Shown here: one piece after another, positions 10,304 to 21,789 of the stretch
Numbering within the stretch: the stretch's first letter is position 1
How the letters are laid out: each line of letters opens with the position of its first letter
Source: Ariolimax columbianus
Taxonomy: Eukaryota; Mollusca; Gastropoda; Stylommatophora; Arionidae
Assembly: GCA_036924085.1 (NCBI GenBank)
Contig: JAVGWX010000013.1
Coordinates: 45,145,175 to 45,209,174, forward strand
Length of the DNA: 64,000 nt
Direction: 5' to 3'
Position numbers and translations under genes: made by a program
Notes under the pieces: model-generated
What the model was told of the DNA's origin: nothing
Databases searched by the model: none
Seen by the model: only the letters and a program-made list of their open reading frames with translations

Positions 10304-11460
10304 ACATGCAGATACCTTACATGTCATTGGACGAAAGAGCAAGAGCCAGATTGTTGCTGGACGCATAACCTGTTGTTTGTTTATTTGCTGTGTAATTAGA
10401 AGATATTAACATGGGAAAAATATGAAGCACAATCCCTTAGGTGTGTTCAGTTGGCAGAATCTCCTATCTCGTTTCACTCTTGTAGCGAGGCATTTTTATT
10501 TCCTTAGCGATTTGCTTAGGATTCAGGAATTCCTATTACTCCATTTTCTAATTTGTTGCTCTGTGCACATGTTTTCAAATATATGCGTGCATATATAAGT
10601 TCAAAGGACTTGCTTCTGTTATTATTGTTGCTACAATTTACTAGCCAACAATCTTATACATTTTCTTGTTAACATAAATATAAAATGAGATTAAAAATAG
10701 TCTCATAGAAGACATCGTCGTTGGGGATGAAGTGCTAGAGACTTTGTTGTAGCAGGTTGCTGGTTTCTGTTGTGGAGGTGACCCGTTCCCTTTCTTGTTC
10801 TCTTATCGTTAGCTAAAAGTCTGGTACCCATTTACAGCTTGGTAGACTTGAAGTAGAAATCCTAGCAAATTGTTAAGTTCAGTATGAGACATTTCTGTAA
10901 GGTTTCAAGAAGCATTTAGGCCTTCATTATGCTAGGGCAACAGCGTAATAATGGGGTAACTTGATCATACCCATTCCTTGTCCCGCTTTCCCTGTCCTAA
11001 GTAGGGACCAGAGACAAGCACCCATTTGCCATTGGGTAAATGGGAGCAGGCTGCAAATGCATCACAAACCTAGTAACTTAGCTCCAAGTCCTATTCTTTG
11101 ATGTGTGGGCAGTGCATGCTTCTGCAAGCAAGCCCTTTGCTCATACCAAAACAATGAAGAAATGAGAAATGAATGTACGTCATTCTCTGCTGTAGGACCG
11201 GCCGAATGACTACCCAGGACATTACTTGTAAAACATTGTTACTCCTTTATTCTTGGCATGTTTTGTTTATTGGCATTACAGTGTAAATTGTATATTAAAT
11301 TATGTGCAATGTATTCCAGATTTTCACAGCACAAAGCACTGCATTCAGATCATGTTTAAATACAAAGTGTTCATTAAGATTGTTTATTGCTCAGAAATTT
11401 GAGGTGAAAAGTGTATTATATTGGTGCGCAGGGTGGGGAGGATAGCCCTTACTTCAACCT
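10304..11460. other. Unannotated 1.1-kb stretch
   Basis: No gene seen. A short segment near 10706-10750 (GTTGGGGATGAAGTG) recurs near 20326-20352, suggesting another old dispersed repeat. Confidence 0.35.
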
Positions 11461-11463
11461 TCC

Positions 11464-11846
11464 AGGTATGATAGATGTTGTAGCTGTTAAATCTCCACAA
11501 TTAATATTTTTAGTCTTCTGTGCGCCATGCCATAAAAAGGGCGTTAGGTGGCGGGTTGTAGAAGCTTTTTTCACATCCCGAGCGTGCTGATGAAGGTGGA
11601 CCGTGGTCCTCCAGGTGGTGGTTCTATGCTTGGCTTCATCTGCGCTGCAGGGATCATATCGATCCACGTCTCGTTCATCGACATCTCATCTGCCAGGTTG
11701 CCTTGAAAACAGCCTTTTTCCAGGAAATGCTAAATGGAAGAGAGATAGTGGTCTTGGTCAGCATATTGTGCCTGGCTCTGATGTGATGTCCTGGTCTGTA
11801 TGTTGTGCCTGACCAGACTAGCGTCTCAGTTCCCCAAGTATGATGG
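11464..11846 (-). mobile_element. R2 retroposon with imperfect 11-bp TSD
   Basis: The element spans 11475-11835, between AGGTATGATAG (11464-11474) and AAGTATGATGG (11836-11846), two mismatches. The R2 signature GCGTCTCAGTTCCCC closes the element, GGGCGTTAGGTGGCGGGTTG lies near its other end, and a TGCCTGGCTCTGATGTGATG segment sits in the internally repeated zone. Confidence 0.75.
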
Positions 11847-11899
11847 TAAAAGTAGCTAAAGTGGCTTCCTGTAAGGGGGGAGGATGTTATCTCCACCAG

Positions 11900-12480
11900 T
11901 CACCTTATGCTTCATATTGAGTAAATAGGAGAAAATATTGTATATTAAAAAATATATCTTTCTCCTTGCGGTGTTGTTTCACTTCTCCATGTTTTAAGAG
12001 CTGTTTTTTCACCCAGTCTGGCTCTTCAGGGTACATCTCCACTTGGATCGGCCTGCAGCTTCGTCTTCTCAGGATGCCAAACCCATTTCCAGTGTCTTCA
12101 TGTCCCATTAGCACTTTAAAGCTTAGCTGTGATCGGCTGACTGTGCCATTAGCCGACTGTCCATAGAACATGACCCAGCCACTGTAGTCATCGCTGCCTA
12201 AATAGAGATTACATACTTGGGAGACTTGTGCGAGAACGCACCTCCGCATTTATCACCCTGTCCCTCCGTATAATTCCAAGGATGGGTCGCAAGTGCCGTA
12301 GATAAAAGATGCTACTTTACCTTCGCTCTTGTTTGTCATACGCTGCCAAAGTTGTGCTACCATATAGGAGCGGACTGACGACATGTGCATCGTAAACCAT
12401 GGCCTCGGTTTTAATTGTGAGTTTTTTATTTTCCCAAACACGTGTTGTCAGATGATCAAATATGGCAGCAGCTCTCAATA
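11900..12480 (-). pseudogene. LINE-C-like ORF2 C-terminal remnant
   Basis: On the minus strand (12420 to about 12230), with frameshifts: AHVVSPLLYGSTTLAAYDKQ, ERR, FYLRHLRPILGIIRRDRV, INAEVRSRTSLPS. The same protein block appears on the plus strand at 62270-62480. Downstream (12240-11905) is an open frame with ILRRRSCRPIQVEMYPEEP, which I do not recognise. Confidence 0.6.
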
Positions 12481-12589
12481 CCAAGGTCTAGAGATAACTT
12501 GTCGTTGATGTTGGACCCCAAGTATGTTAATTGGTGCACAGCTGCCATTTCATAATTGGACATAGAATTCAGGAGCGAACATTGCCCAC

Positions 12590-12655
12590 TTTCAAATTGC
12601 ACCGATTTTGAAACACCATAAAAGTCCTTCTTTCAGCTAAGAGAACCAGAGGAGT
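12590..12655 (+). pseudogene. Small LINE fragment
   Basis: ATTGCACCGATTTTGAAACA and the following bases match 42193-42240, where the frame reads IASILKHHRVLVSTKRR. Confidence 0.55.
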
Positions 12656-13034
12656 ACATAAATTAAACATGACTGACTGGTAGATACATAGATCATGCCG
12701 CAATGATTACAATTTTAGGTTTCCCCATAAATTTCTGAGCAACCTTACCAGCCATGTTTGTTTGTTATCTGCATGCAATGATCCCATACGTTAATTATGT
12801 GATATTATGTCTGTTTCATTATTATCAATTATGTATTTATTGAAAGTTGCTGTAACTAGCACGAGCATTCATGTTGTGTCATACTGCATGTGAGGAGCTG
12901 TGGGATTTGATTGGTTGATTGATTGAGCATGTCGAGAAAGTATGATGCAGTCGTAACTTTCTCTAGTGATATATGTGTTCATTGAGAGAGGGAGATGGAG
13001 AGAGAGAGATAGATAGAGTCAGTCTGTACTCTGT

Positions 13035-13130
13035 AAGATGAGGAATGAGTGGTTGAGCGGTTAGGATACCGGTCTCCTAACATAAGGAATGTGGGTTCAA
13101 AACTTTAGAAAGGTCTAGATTCTTTCTTTA
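13035..13130 (+). mobile_element. tRNA-like SINE head
   Basis: GTGGTTGAGCGGTTAGGA fits an A box and GGGTTCAAAAC a decayed B box about 35 bp downstream. The 3' part is not recognisable and may be cut by the next LINE fragment. Confidence 0.45.
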
Positions 13131-13134
13131 CTAG

Positions 13135-13310
13135 CGAAAACTTATTGGAGAGAACAGAACAAAGTAAGGTGGAATAAGAAGACGATGGCACTGGATAAGT
13201 CGCACACTGTGAAAATCCCAAACCAGCATCACCAGATGCTCTCTGTCATGGAACACACAGGGAAATAGAGGCAAAGGAAGACCACAGAACACTCGGAGAA
13301 GAGACCTATT
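13135..13310 (+). pseudogene. LINE-W C-terminal remnant
   Basis: A degraded relative of 2622-2822: nucleotides for TRCSLSWNTQGN, GKGRPQNTRRRDL can be read with frameshifts. Confidence rests on the order of the NITRQALxWNPQG-like and GRPxxT-like segments. Confidence 0.5.
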
Positions 13311-13484
13311 GGCATTAAAGTGTTAATCGTATATAAAGTTATGTGTAACGCATTCAATGGTTTTCGCACATAGCACTTCATTCAGGTCATATTTAAACAC
13401 ATAAAGGTTAATCAGTATGGTCAGAAATTTGAGATGAAAAGGTTATTAAATTGGTACCCAGCGTGGGGAAGGATAGTGCAATCT

Positions 13485-13570
13485 GAACTTAACTTAACTA
13501 ACGATTTATACTGGTTTAGAAGACTCTGTAGAGTCTGTATACAACCAGCTTCTTTTACATTCGCTTTAAC
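13485..13570 (-). mobile_element. LINE-H 3' tail, minus copy
   Basis: The full stem-loop (ACTGGTTTAGAAGACTCTGT then AGAGTCTGTATACAACCAG) with a TTAAG tail complement at the left. It faces a plus-strand copy 120 bp away, body to body. Confidence 0.75.
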
Positions 13571-13654
13571 ATTCACAGAAATGAACGGGATTCAGTGAAT
13601 GAACTGCATCAGACTTCTCATTTTTAAAAATAATCCAATAAATTTTTTTTAAAT

Positions 13655-13750
13655 TTGACCTTAATTTTAGATCAAGTGAATGTAAAAAAAAAAATTGTTG
13701 TATACAGACTCTGCAGAGTCTTCTAAACCAGTATAAAGAAGTTAAGCTCA
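13655..13750 (+). mobile_element. LINE-H 3' tail, plus copy
   Basis: Starts with the LINE-H 3' UTR GATCAAGTGAATGT, then a short poly-A, then GTATACAGACTCTGCAGAGT and CTTCTAAACCAGTATAAAG. The outer stem arm is mutated (ATTGTTG instead of ACTGGTTG). Confidence 0.75.
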
Positions 13751-14029
13751 GTTAAAAGCTGTGATCTTTTTTTTTGCAATTTCAAACCTGTGCTTAACAT
13801 AGTTACATTTTTGTAGTAGTAGATTTACCAATACATCACCTTGCACACCCTGCTTTTCGTATAGGCCGCAGTGTTCTGGTCTTCAGAGAAAGCTTTAGAA
13901 ACAATGTATCAAATATAATACTGGAATATGAGTAAATCAAAGTCCTTTTGTGGATGACTTGAAGCAAGCGCTTGTTGTATGGCGTCTGAAGAAGTTTGGC
14001 TGAAACACAAACAGGGATATTGCTGTTGT

Positions 14030-14540
14030 GATTGCTCATAATTGGAGTCTTGATTGTTGGTTTGAAGGTCGTGATTGTTAGTCTGATAGTCTTGATTGTT
14101 AGTCTGAGAATTGTGATTGTTAGTCTGAGAGTCATGATTGTTAAGTCTGAGTCATGATTGTTAGTCTGAGAGTCATGATTGTTAGTCTGATAGTCATGAT
14201 TGTTAGTCTGAGAGTCATGATTGTTAAGTCTGAGTCGTGATTGTTAGTCTGAGAGTCATGATTGTTAGTCTGAGAGTTGTGATTGTTAGTCTGAGTCATG
14301 ATTGTTAGTCAGATAGTCTTGATTGTTAAGTCTGAGTCATGATTGTTAGTCTGAGTCATGATTGTTAAGTCTGAGTTATGATTGTTAGTCTGAGAGTTGT
14401 GATTGTTAAGTCTGAGAGTCATGATTGTTAGTCTGAGAGTCATGATTGTTAAGTCTGAGAGTCGTGATTGTTAGTCTGGGAGTCATGATTGTTAGTTTGA
14501 GAGTTGTGATTGTTAAGTCTGAGAGTCATGATTGTGCAGC
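14030..14540. repeat. 21-bp minisatellite
   Basis: About 24 units of GTCTGAGAGTCATGATTGTTA with shorter variants (AGTCTGAGTCATGATTGTT). No parent element recognised. Confidence 0.9.
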
Positions 14541-14711
14541 TGTCATTGATGATCATTGAAATCAGAAATGATAGTGCACTATCCGTTCAACCATTACTAT
14601 CATAGGCAATATTTTTATTTTTCCTACAACTATTGTGTCGCAATCTTGAATCAATTTTCAAATATACCACCAGGAAGATCACAGACATCAGCCCAATCGG
14701 TGTATTACTTC

Positions 14712-15605
14712 AGAAAATATCTTGAATATCGGCCACTTTTAGGTAGAGATGAACAGCGGGTCTGGATCCAGGGAGGGAAGAATATCAGCCACTTTTAGGT
14801 AAAGATGAACAACGGGTCTGGATCCAGGGAGGGAAGAATATCACCCACTTTTAGGTAGAGATGAACAACGGGTCTGGATCCAGGGAGGGAAGAATATCAG
14901 CCACTTTAGGTAGAGATGAACAACGGGTTTGGATCCAGGGAGGGAAGAATATCAGCCACTTTTAGGTAGAGATGAACAATGGGTCTGGATCCAGGGAGGA
15001 AGAATATCAGCCACTTTTAGGTAGAGATGAACAATGGGTCTGGATCCAGGGAGGAAGAATATCAGCCACTTTTAGGTAGAGATGAACAATGGGTCTGGAT
15101 CCAGGGAGGAAGAATATCAGCCACTTTTAGGTAGAGATGAACAACGGGTCTGGATCCAGGGAGGGAAGAATATCAGCCAATTTTAACTAGAGATGAACAA
15201 CGGGTCTGGATTCAGGGAGGGAAGAATATCGGCCACTTTTACCTAGAGATGAACCACGGAACTGGATCCAGGGAGTATAGAATATCAACCACTTTTACGT
15301 AGAGATGAACCACGGAACTGGATTCAGGGAGTGTAGAATATCAACCACTTTTACGTAGAGATGAACCACGGAACTGGATTCAGGGAGTGTAGAATATCAA
15401 CCACTTTTAATTAGAGATGAACAATGGGTCTGGATCCAGAGAGTGTAGAATATCAACCACTTTTAGGTAGAGATGAACCACTGGTCTGCATCCAGGGAGT
15501 GTAAAATATCAACCACTTTTACGTAGAGATGAACCACTGGTCTGGATCCAGGGAGTGTATAATATCAACCACTTACGGGTCTGGATCCAGTCAGTGAAGA
15601 ATATC
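14712..15605. repeat. 57-bp minisatellite
   Basis: About 15 units containing GAAGAATATCAGCCACTTTT, AGGTAGAGATGAACAACGGG and TCTGGATCCAGGGAGG. Units are homogeneous in the first half, and a diverged subtype (GAACCACGGAACTGGATTCA) fills 15240-15420, so two homogenisation blocks exist. Confidence 0.9.
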
Positions 15606-16115
15606 ACCACTACAGCCTTACAAAAATGATGTAAACAACATATAAAGTGGATTGTGCATGGGGCTAGCAACCTCATCATGCAAAACAAATTGTGATTGAA
15701 ACTACTGCATCAAATATGTTCCCTGCAAGGTGGCCGTCATTTCTGCCCCCTGCTGTTATGGGAGCCACAATATGATAGTGATAATTTGTCTTATTTCAAA
15801 TTAGAAATCAATGTTAAATTAAGAATGTGTTTGTCAATGCCAGTTTTAGGTCCATTTTGTCCCATATTATATTTTTCTCTTTTGTTTTTCCAAATATTAT
15901 ACCAGTGTTTTCATTTGCTTGGCATTGTTCATTTTTGTGTTGCAGTTGTTTAATTGTATGATTTTGCCTGTTCACTTGTTTCAACAGTTGCTGTTGATTT
16001 TGTTTGTTCTTTTAATGTGAGCTTATTTGATCATTGGCAAGTAGCCCATTGTCTTAGTTGATGTGGAGCATTGTAAAAGTCTGTAAGCATTGGGTAACAT
16101 GTCTGTTATTTCACC
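15606..16115. other. No recognised feature
   Basis: Contains an 85-aa ORF (15696-15953) with a Phe/Leu-rich end and no known motif; I would not call it a gene. Confidence 0.35.
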
Positions 16116-16119
16116 TATT

Positions 16120-16640
16120 GAAAACTCTTGGACCATATCAATTAACGACTCATGCACTAGACTAATGAAAACCCTAAGACCAGGTCAATGAAAACCCTAA
16201 GGCTCGGTCAATGAAAACCCTAAAGGCTCGGTCAATGAAAACCCTAAGGCCAGGTCAATGAAAACCCTAAGACCAGGTCAATGAAAACTTGTGCACTGGA
16301 CTAATGAAAACACTTAGACCAGGCCAATGAAAACACTTAGACCAGGCCAATGAAAACACTTAGTCCAGGCCAATGAAAACATTTAGTCCAGGCCAATGAA
16401 AACACTTAGTCCAGGCCAATGAAAACACTTAGTCCAGGCCAATGAAAACGCTTAGTCCAGACCAATGAAAACACTCAATCCAGGCCAGTGAAAACCCTTA
16501 GTCCAGGCCAATGAAAACACTTAGTCTAGGCCAATGAAAATACTTAGTCCAGGCCAATGAAAACACTTAGACCAGGCCAATGAAAACACTTAGACCAGGC
16601 CAATGAAAACTTGTACACTGGACAAATTAAAACACTAAGT
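16120..16640. repeat. 23-bp minisatellite
   Basis: About 22 units of CAGGCCAATGAAAACACTTAGTC, with older variants (CTCGGTCAATGAAAACCCTAAG) at the left. It adjoins an R1 fragment at 16645 and replaces the R1 5' part. Confidence 0.9.
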
Positions 16641-16644
16641 CCGT

Positions 16645-16750
16645 TTAGTCCACTTCCATTCTCCGAACTACATCCTGCTACTTGCGAAGCCCTGTTCAGG
16701 ACTTTGTAGCGTGAGATTGAGAACAAATGCAGAAGAAGAAGAAGAAGTGT
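16645..16750 (+). mobile_element. R1 3' end with GAA tail
   Basis: TTCTCCGAACTACATCCTGC, TTGCGAAGCCCTGTTCAGG and a (GAA)n tail at 16730-16746. Confidence 0.7.
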
Positions 16751-17510
16751 TGGCCAGGAAAATTGTTGCTGATCACTGTCAGAAATTTAAGAGGAGGCAC
16801 ACATCATAGACTTTATTGTACTAAGCTGGTTTATTAGGTGGGGTGCACAGTTCTCTTACTTGCTGCACTTTCTTCTGATACAGTAAGCCAGGTACCTGTT
16901 TATATCTGGGTCGACTGGAGCGTCTCGATAACTGGAACTTAACCTGGCACTTTATATCAAGAGATGCTAACGGCTTTGACGTTGTACTGTCAGAAATAGT
17001 TTACCAAATGGCCTAGTGTGTATGACATTTTTTAGTATATTATTGCTGAATTCTTGATACTGGTATGTTTATCTTTGTTAAAGTACATATCCCTGCATGG
17101 GCATTATGGCCTCATACTGGGAATGGAGTCACTGTAACAGGCTAGTCACGTTATACATGATGGTTAAGTAGGGTTGTGTATAAGACTGGCCATTTTAAAT
17201 AGATCAAAATGCCACAAAAACCACATCTTCAAGATACTTTATCTAAGCTACCTGCAAGGAGGCCAACTGTAGTGGTTGCCTATATGCCCCAACTGGATTG
17301 TAAAGGGGCGAAAGAGAGAAGAATACTTACAAATAATTTGTAATAACAATCCTAGTGTTCAACAGACTTTTGGAAATGTTGGAATCATTTCAATTTACGG
17401 GTGACCTACATAATATGTTCAATGATTCGCTTGAAGAGCCAATATACCAGCTCACTAAAGTTCTTACAATCCCATATAGCTGGTATGTTGGCGTGAACAA
17501 TTGTTATATC
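16751..17510. other. No recognised feature
   Basis: No motif-bearing ORF or repeat. The 66-aa ORF at 17355-17555 runs into the mariner end and is likely spurious. Confidence 0.35.
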
Positions 17511-17512
17511 TA

Positions 17513-18201
17513 CAGGGCGTGTTTAAATGAAACCAGACCAAACTGCAACAAGTGAACATACGTACGATGCATATGATGATGTTACTTTTGGTGTAAACAG
17601 CACATGCCAACTGTCAAGTTAGCAAAATTTCATTATTCCCTGACTCATAGTTTCCTCGGGAGACCGTTGTAAACATGGCGGGTGTGATACGGAATCCGTC
17701 AAGAGTTGATCAGTAAGCGGTGATTCGGTTTCTAACAGCTGAAAGATGTCGACCAGTTGACAGAATGTAGGCAGTGTATGGTGACAAAAGTGTGTAGAAG
17801 ACAACAGTGAAGAACTGGACAACGATGTTTAAAGAAGGACATGAGTTAACGCAATAATAAGCGTCCGACCTGGTCGCGGAAGATCTTTCATTAACTCAAT
17901 TCCGTCTTTAAACATCGTTATCCAGTTCTTTCCTGTTGCCCTCGATACACTTTTGTCACCACACACTGCCTGCATTCTGCAATGAATGTCAACTGCTCGC
18001 TGATCAACTTTGGATGGATTCCGTAACACACCCGCCATGTTTTCAACGGTCTGCTGAGGAAACTATGAGTCGGAAGATATTGAAATTTTGCAGACTTGAC
18101 GGTTGGTATATGCTGTTTACATCAATATGTGACGTCATTATATGCATTGTCTGTATGTTCACTTGTTGCAGTTCGGTCCGGTTTCATTTGAACATGCCTT
18201 T
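17513..18201. mobile_element. Palindromic mariner-like fossil
   Basis: Two arms of about 340 bp are inverted copies of one another (17513-17857 and 17858-18201) and both outer ends abut TA. The ends CAGGGCGTGTTTAAATGAAA and (inverted) AAAGGCATGTTCAAATGAAA look like mariner TIRs. Each arm encodes the start of a mariner-type transposase: the right arm, minus strand, reads MAGVLRNPSKVDQRAVDIHC, RMQAVCGDKSVSRATGKNW, then DLPRPGR, the N-terminal helix-turn-helix region. The catalytic DDD/D half is absent, so it cannot encode an active enzyme. Arms differ by many substitutions, so it is old. Confidence 0.75.
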
Positions 18202-18239
18202 TATATACATATATATATATATATTGTTGATTTGGATTC

Positions 18240-18610
18240 AGCAGCATCTCCAGGCTCTTCCCCTACGGCCCGATGCCGTGCAATGGTATCTGTACGTGTT
18301 AATCAGTTGTCTAGTGCCATACAAAGTGTTCCATTTATTTGACCTCGGAGGAGGAAGAATTTTCCTATAATCGTTGAGCGTTGAGCACTCAAAGAAATGA
18401 TGGTCAACGGTTTCATATTGGTGTATACACAGCTAGCACTCAGGAGTATGTTGTGGTCGCGTTGACTCAGGTGCTTGTTAAGTGGGATGTGTTGGGTTCT
18501 CAGACGGAAAATGGTACTCTGATCCTTCCTTGTGAGTTGAACGATACTGTCATTTGGATTGAGACTTGCCATGTGTCTGTAGACCTCCTTCCCCATACAC
18601 CAGCATATAT
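18240..18610 (-). pseudogene. LINE C-terminal fragment after RNase H
   Basis: The minus-strand frame gives LNPNDSIVQLTRKDQSTIFR, LRTQHIPLNKHL and then the LINE end. The TIFRLRTxH motif lies just after RNase H in jockey/I-like LINEs (compare 26060-25720). Position right of the mariner palindrome is probably coincidental. Confidence 0.65.
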
Positions 18611-18639
18611 ATATCATCATCATCATCAAGTGCACTGCT

Positions 18640-19290
18640 GGTTGATGATCATGCATCTCCACTTCCCCTATCACGTGTGTCACTTACCAGTGTCGCCGTT
18701 GATCGTTTCCTATTCCATTTGTTCAATTATGTCCAATATTTTATCTCTTTGTCTCCCTCTGTCCCTCTACTCTGCGATTCTGTCCATTGTCGCCATCTGT
18801 TCCAACCTGCCTCTTCTCATGACATGCCTAAAAAAATGGTGAATGCCTTGTCCTGATTTTTGCAGTAAGCTATCTTTGAGTCTGTACCTTCTCAATAAGC
18901 TCATTTTAGACGTCTGCTGTCCATGGACCTTTCAACGTTATTCTGCAAAACTACTTTTCCATTGCCTTCTTGTACTTGCCAGTTGATTGTCCATGACTTG
19001 CTGCTGTATGTCAGCACTGGTTCTACATAGCATCCAAGAACTCATTTCCTTAATTCCAGTTATAGAGTTTTGTGACACAAGATTCCCCTCATACTCTGGA
19101 AAACTGATTTTGCCTTGGCAATTCTGTTCTTTATCTCAAAAGTGCATCTCCTACCAGAACTGATTAGGGTGTCCAAGTATTGAAATGAGTCAACTTGTTT
19201 TAGTTCCGTCTCGTTCACATTTATACATAATTTTAGAGATTTACGCCTCTTAGTATAAATATAGTTAGTTAATTTTCTTTCCACTTGTGC
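18640..19290 (-). pseudogene. LINE-D ORF2 C-terminal fragment
   Basis: The minus strand reads ETELKQVDSFQYLDTLISSG, then IKNRIAKAKSVFQSMRGIL, a degraded CYVEPVLTYSSKSWT thumb segment, RHVMRRGRLEQM and RDRGRQRDKILD. These are the standard post-palm motifs. The copy has several stops and frameshifts and no RT catalytic motif. Confidence 0.75.
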
Positions 19291-19422
19291 TGTTGAGCGT
19301 CGTGGGCAGCTTAAGTTGTCTATCCTGCGCCAAGTGCATTTTGTTGACCAATGTTAAGCCTTTGTCGTACACAATCACTCTAATGTCATCTGTCCACCTG
19401 CCTCGCGACCGCCCCCTTGCCC
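19287..19422 (-). pseudogene. Second LINE C-terminal snippet
   Basis: The minus-strand frame gives ARGRSRGRWTDDIRVIVYDK then HLAQDR, the arginine-rich end of a different LINE. It joins directly to the LINE-H copy at 19423. Confidence 0.6.
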
Positions 19423-20100
19423 TTAACTTAACATCTTTATACTGGTTTAGAAGAGTCTGTATACAACCAGTTACATTTACATCACCTTGCTCTAAAATCT
19501 ATGCGCATCCAGTTTATTCTTAAATGCATTAACTGTCCCTGCCTCCACTACCTCCCCTGGCAATGCATTCCAAGCAGACACCACTCTCTGACTAAAAAAA
19601 TATTTCCTAATATCTAACCTGGACCTCTCTTTAATCAGCTTGTAGCTATGCCCTCGTGTTATTGTAGGTGGCTGTATTTTAAAAAACTTGTTATAGTCTA
19701 ATTTATCGATTCCTCTGATCATCTTATAAACCTGTATTAAGTCACCACGAATTCTTCTCTCTTCGAGACACTGTAGGCCGGTTTTTCTGAGTCGTTCCTC
19801 ATAACTGTAATTCTGGAATCCCACATCATCTTTGTCGCTCTTTTCTGTATTCTTTCTAGCATGTTTATGTCCCCTCTATGATAAGGACTCCACACCTGTA
19901 CACAGTACTCCAATCTAGGTCTAACTAAAGCTTTATACAGCTTGACGATCACTTCCTTGCTCCTATGTTTAATATTTCTTTTTATCATACCTAACATTGC
20001 ATTTGCCTTTTTCACTGCTACTTTAACTTGCTCACTCACGTTTCCTGTATGATCTATTATAACCCCTAGGTCCCTTTCCTTATCCTGTAGCCATACCTAC
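19423..20100 (-). pseudogene. LINE-H ORF2 C-terminal half
   Basis: The best LINE-H coding copy. Minus-strand order: IIDHTGNVSEQVKVAVKKAN, MLGMIKRNIKHRSKE, ALVRPRLEYCVQVWSPYHR, then a frameshift near 19790, GFQNYSYEERLRKTGLQCLE, RRIRGDLIQVYKMIRGIDKL, and VSAWNALPGEVVEAGTVNAF. LEYCVQVWSP is the CR1/L2-like thumb motif. The stem-loop 3' end at 19438-19480 lacks half of the inner stem. It is non-functional because the palm is missing. Confidence 0.85.
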
Positions 20101-20690
20101 CAGCATTGTAAGCCATCAGTGGAAGTGGATGAGGGTGCATTCTCATGAGATGACCAATCAATATATATATAGAATCAATGTTTCTCAATGCCATGTTTTC
20201 CTCAATGGATCCAGGTGCGTGTACTCGATACCAATAGCTTAACACTGCAAAAATAGACATCTCGAGACAAACAGTATGCTGATGTGAATAAGTTAAACAA
20301 ACTGTATGAAGGTCAAGGTAGTTCCGTTGCTGTTGGGGATGAAGTGTTAAAGACCTCATTGTTCAATTTCTCAGTTTTGATTTATGGGCTCATTCAAGGG
20401 GTGCCTTATTGTGTTTTTTTTTTAGTGAGGCAACATGTTTTGATACATGTGAAAATAATGTGAATCATTGAATGTCAAAGTCTTTCTGGAAGTGATGTCA
20501 TATTATAATGTCATTGTTGTCTTAATGATGTCATATTATAATTTGGTTGCTGTCATTGTAGCTATTATTGTTGTGGATAATATAATTGCACCTTTCATGC
20601 TATTCCTGTCAGCTTACAATTAAAAAAAATGTTCCAGATAATACATTTTCTGTTTTGTTTTTGATTGTGTTTTTATTTGTGTGTATACTG
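20101..20690. other. No recognised feature
   Basis: Includes a short direct duplication around GATGTCATATTATAAT (20496-20540). No gene seen. Confidence 0.35.
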
Positions 20691-21700
20691 AATATATTTA
20701 GACTTAAACAAATCCCAGTGAAACCCAGGTATGTGCCTCCCACCTCAGAAACAGAGAGGCAAAAAGAAAACTTCAGATCAGGTGGCAAAGGGCAGGAGCT
20801 TGAACACCTCACGGCTCCCAAATATCTAGGCGTCAAGTTAGATCGCACATTCACCTACATCATGCACTGCCAAGACACAAAGCGTAAGATACATGCAAGA
20901 AATAATATCATCCGAAAACTGACCGGCACAACATGGGGGACACAGCCATCAGTCCTTCAGACATCTATACTTGCCTTGTGTTTCTCCGTAGCTGAATACG
21001 CTGCGCCAGTCTGGAAAAACTCTGCTCATGCAAAACTAGTTGGTCAGGTCAGGTCGTTGGGGCACACATCAAGACATCCTCACAACTCCATGCCACCCCT
21101 CTCTGTCAGATGCCGCTGCCTGTGACTCTTCTCTAGTTGATACAGCAATAAATTAGGCGGGCGGATAGTACCAGGGTGTCTAAAACCCACCACCATTGAT
21201 AGAATATGCCCCATAATTGGCATAGCACCCCCCCCCCTTCCCCCGAGATTCGAAGAAGCGTCGCAGGAGAAATCGGAACCACAAAAACGGGAGCACAACC
21301 CAAGGCACCCAATGTTTGGACACCAGGTACAGAACATACGATTCAAATCCAGACAGTTTCCTAAAATAAACACAGCCCATACAGACAGACCCTGAAAGTC
21401 GCCGCACCGAGAGATTGATGCAGGCTCCAGAGATGGAACTTCTGGAGGAACCTGCCCTCGGACATCATCTGCCATACACAACATGGAAGTCGCTGAACAG
21501 ACTCCGAACTGGTGTATCATGGTGGAAAATGAAACGATGGGGATACACAGATAAAAACACATGACTGGCGCATTACAAGACCCATACCACCTGCCCCAAC
21601 CTCCAGGAAACATACGATAGGTGCAACATCCTGGGGGCAAATGACAAGACAATCCATGTCGCTGGATACTGGATGCATGTTGTATGACGTGGTGCTTGGA
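20690..21700 (+). pseudogene. Jockey-like LINE RT C-terminal part
   Basis: The plus-strand ORF 20586-21125 contains PKYLGVKLDRTFTYIMHCQD, IRKLTGTTWGTQPSVLQ, SVAEYAAPVWKNSAHAKL. Frameshifted sequence downstream gives PRHPMFGHQV, GSRDGTSGGTCP and DPYHLPQPPGN, the usual end of this LINE group. A related inverted piece is at 62660-62915. The palm is absent. A C10 homopolymer lies near 21229. Confidence 0.75.
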
Positions 21701-21789
21701 CACGGAAAGTAAGTATATATTTAGAATCAGTAAAGGCTCAAGAAACCAGGCATTTTTTTTGTTTGGGTGGGTGTTGTAAGTTGCCTTAC

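Noticed and set aside
14030..15605. Centromeric satellite
   Set aside because: Two different short arrays of under 1 kb each, with no sign of megabase-scale homogeneity in this window.
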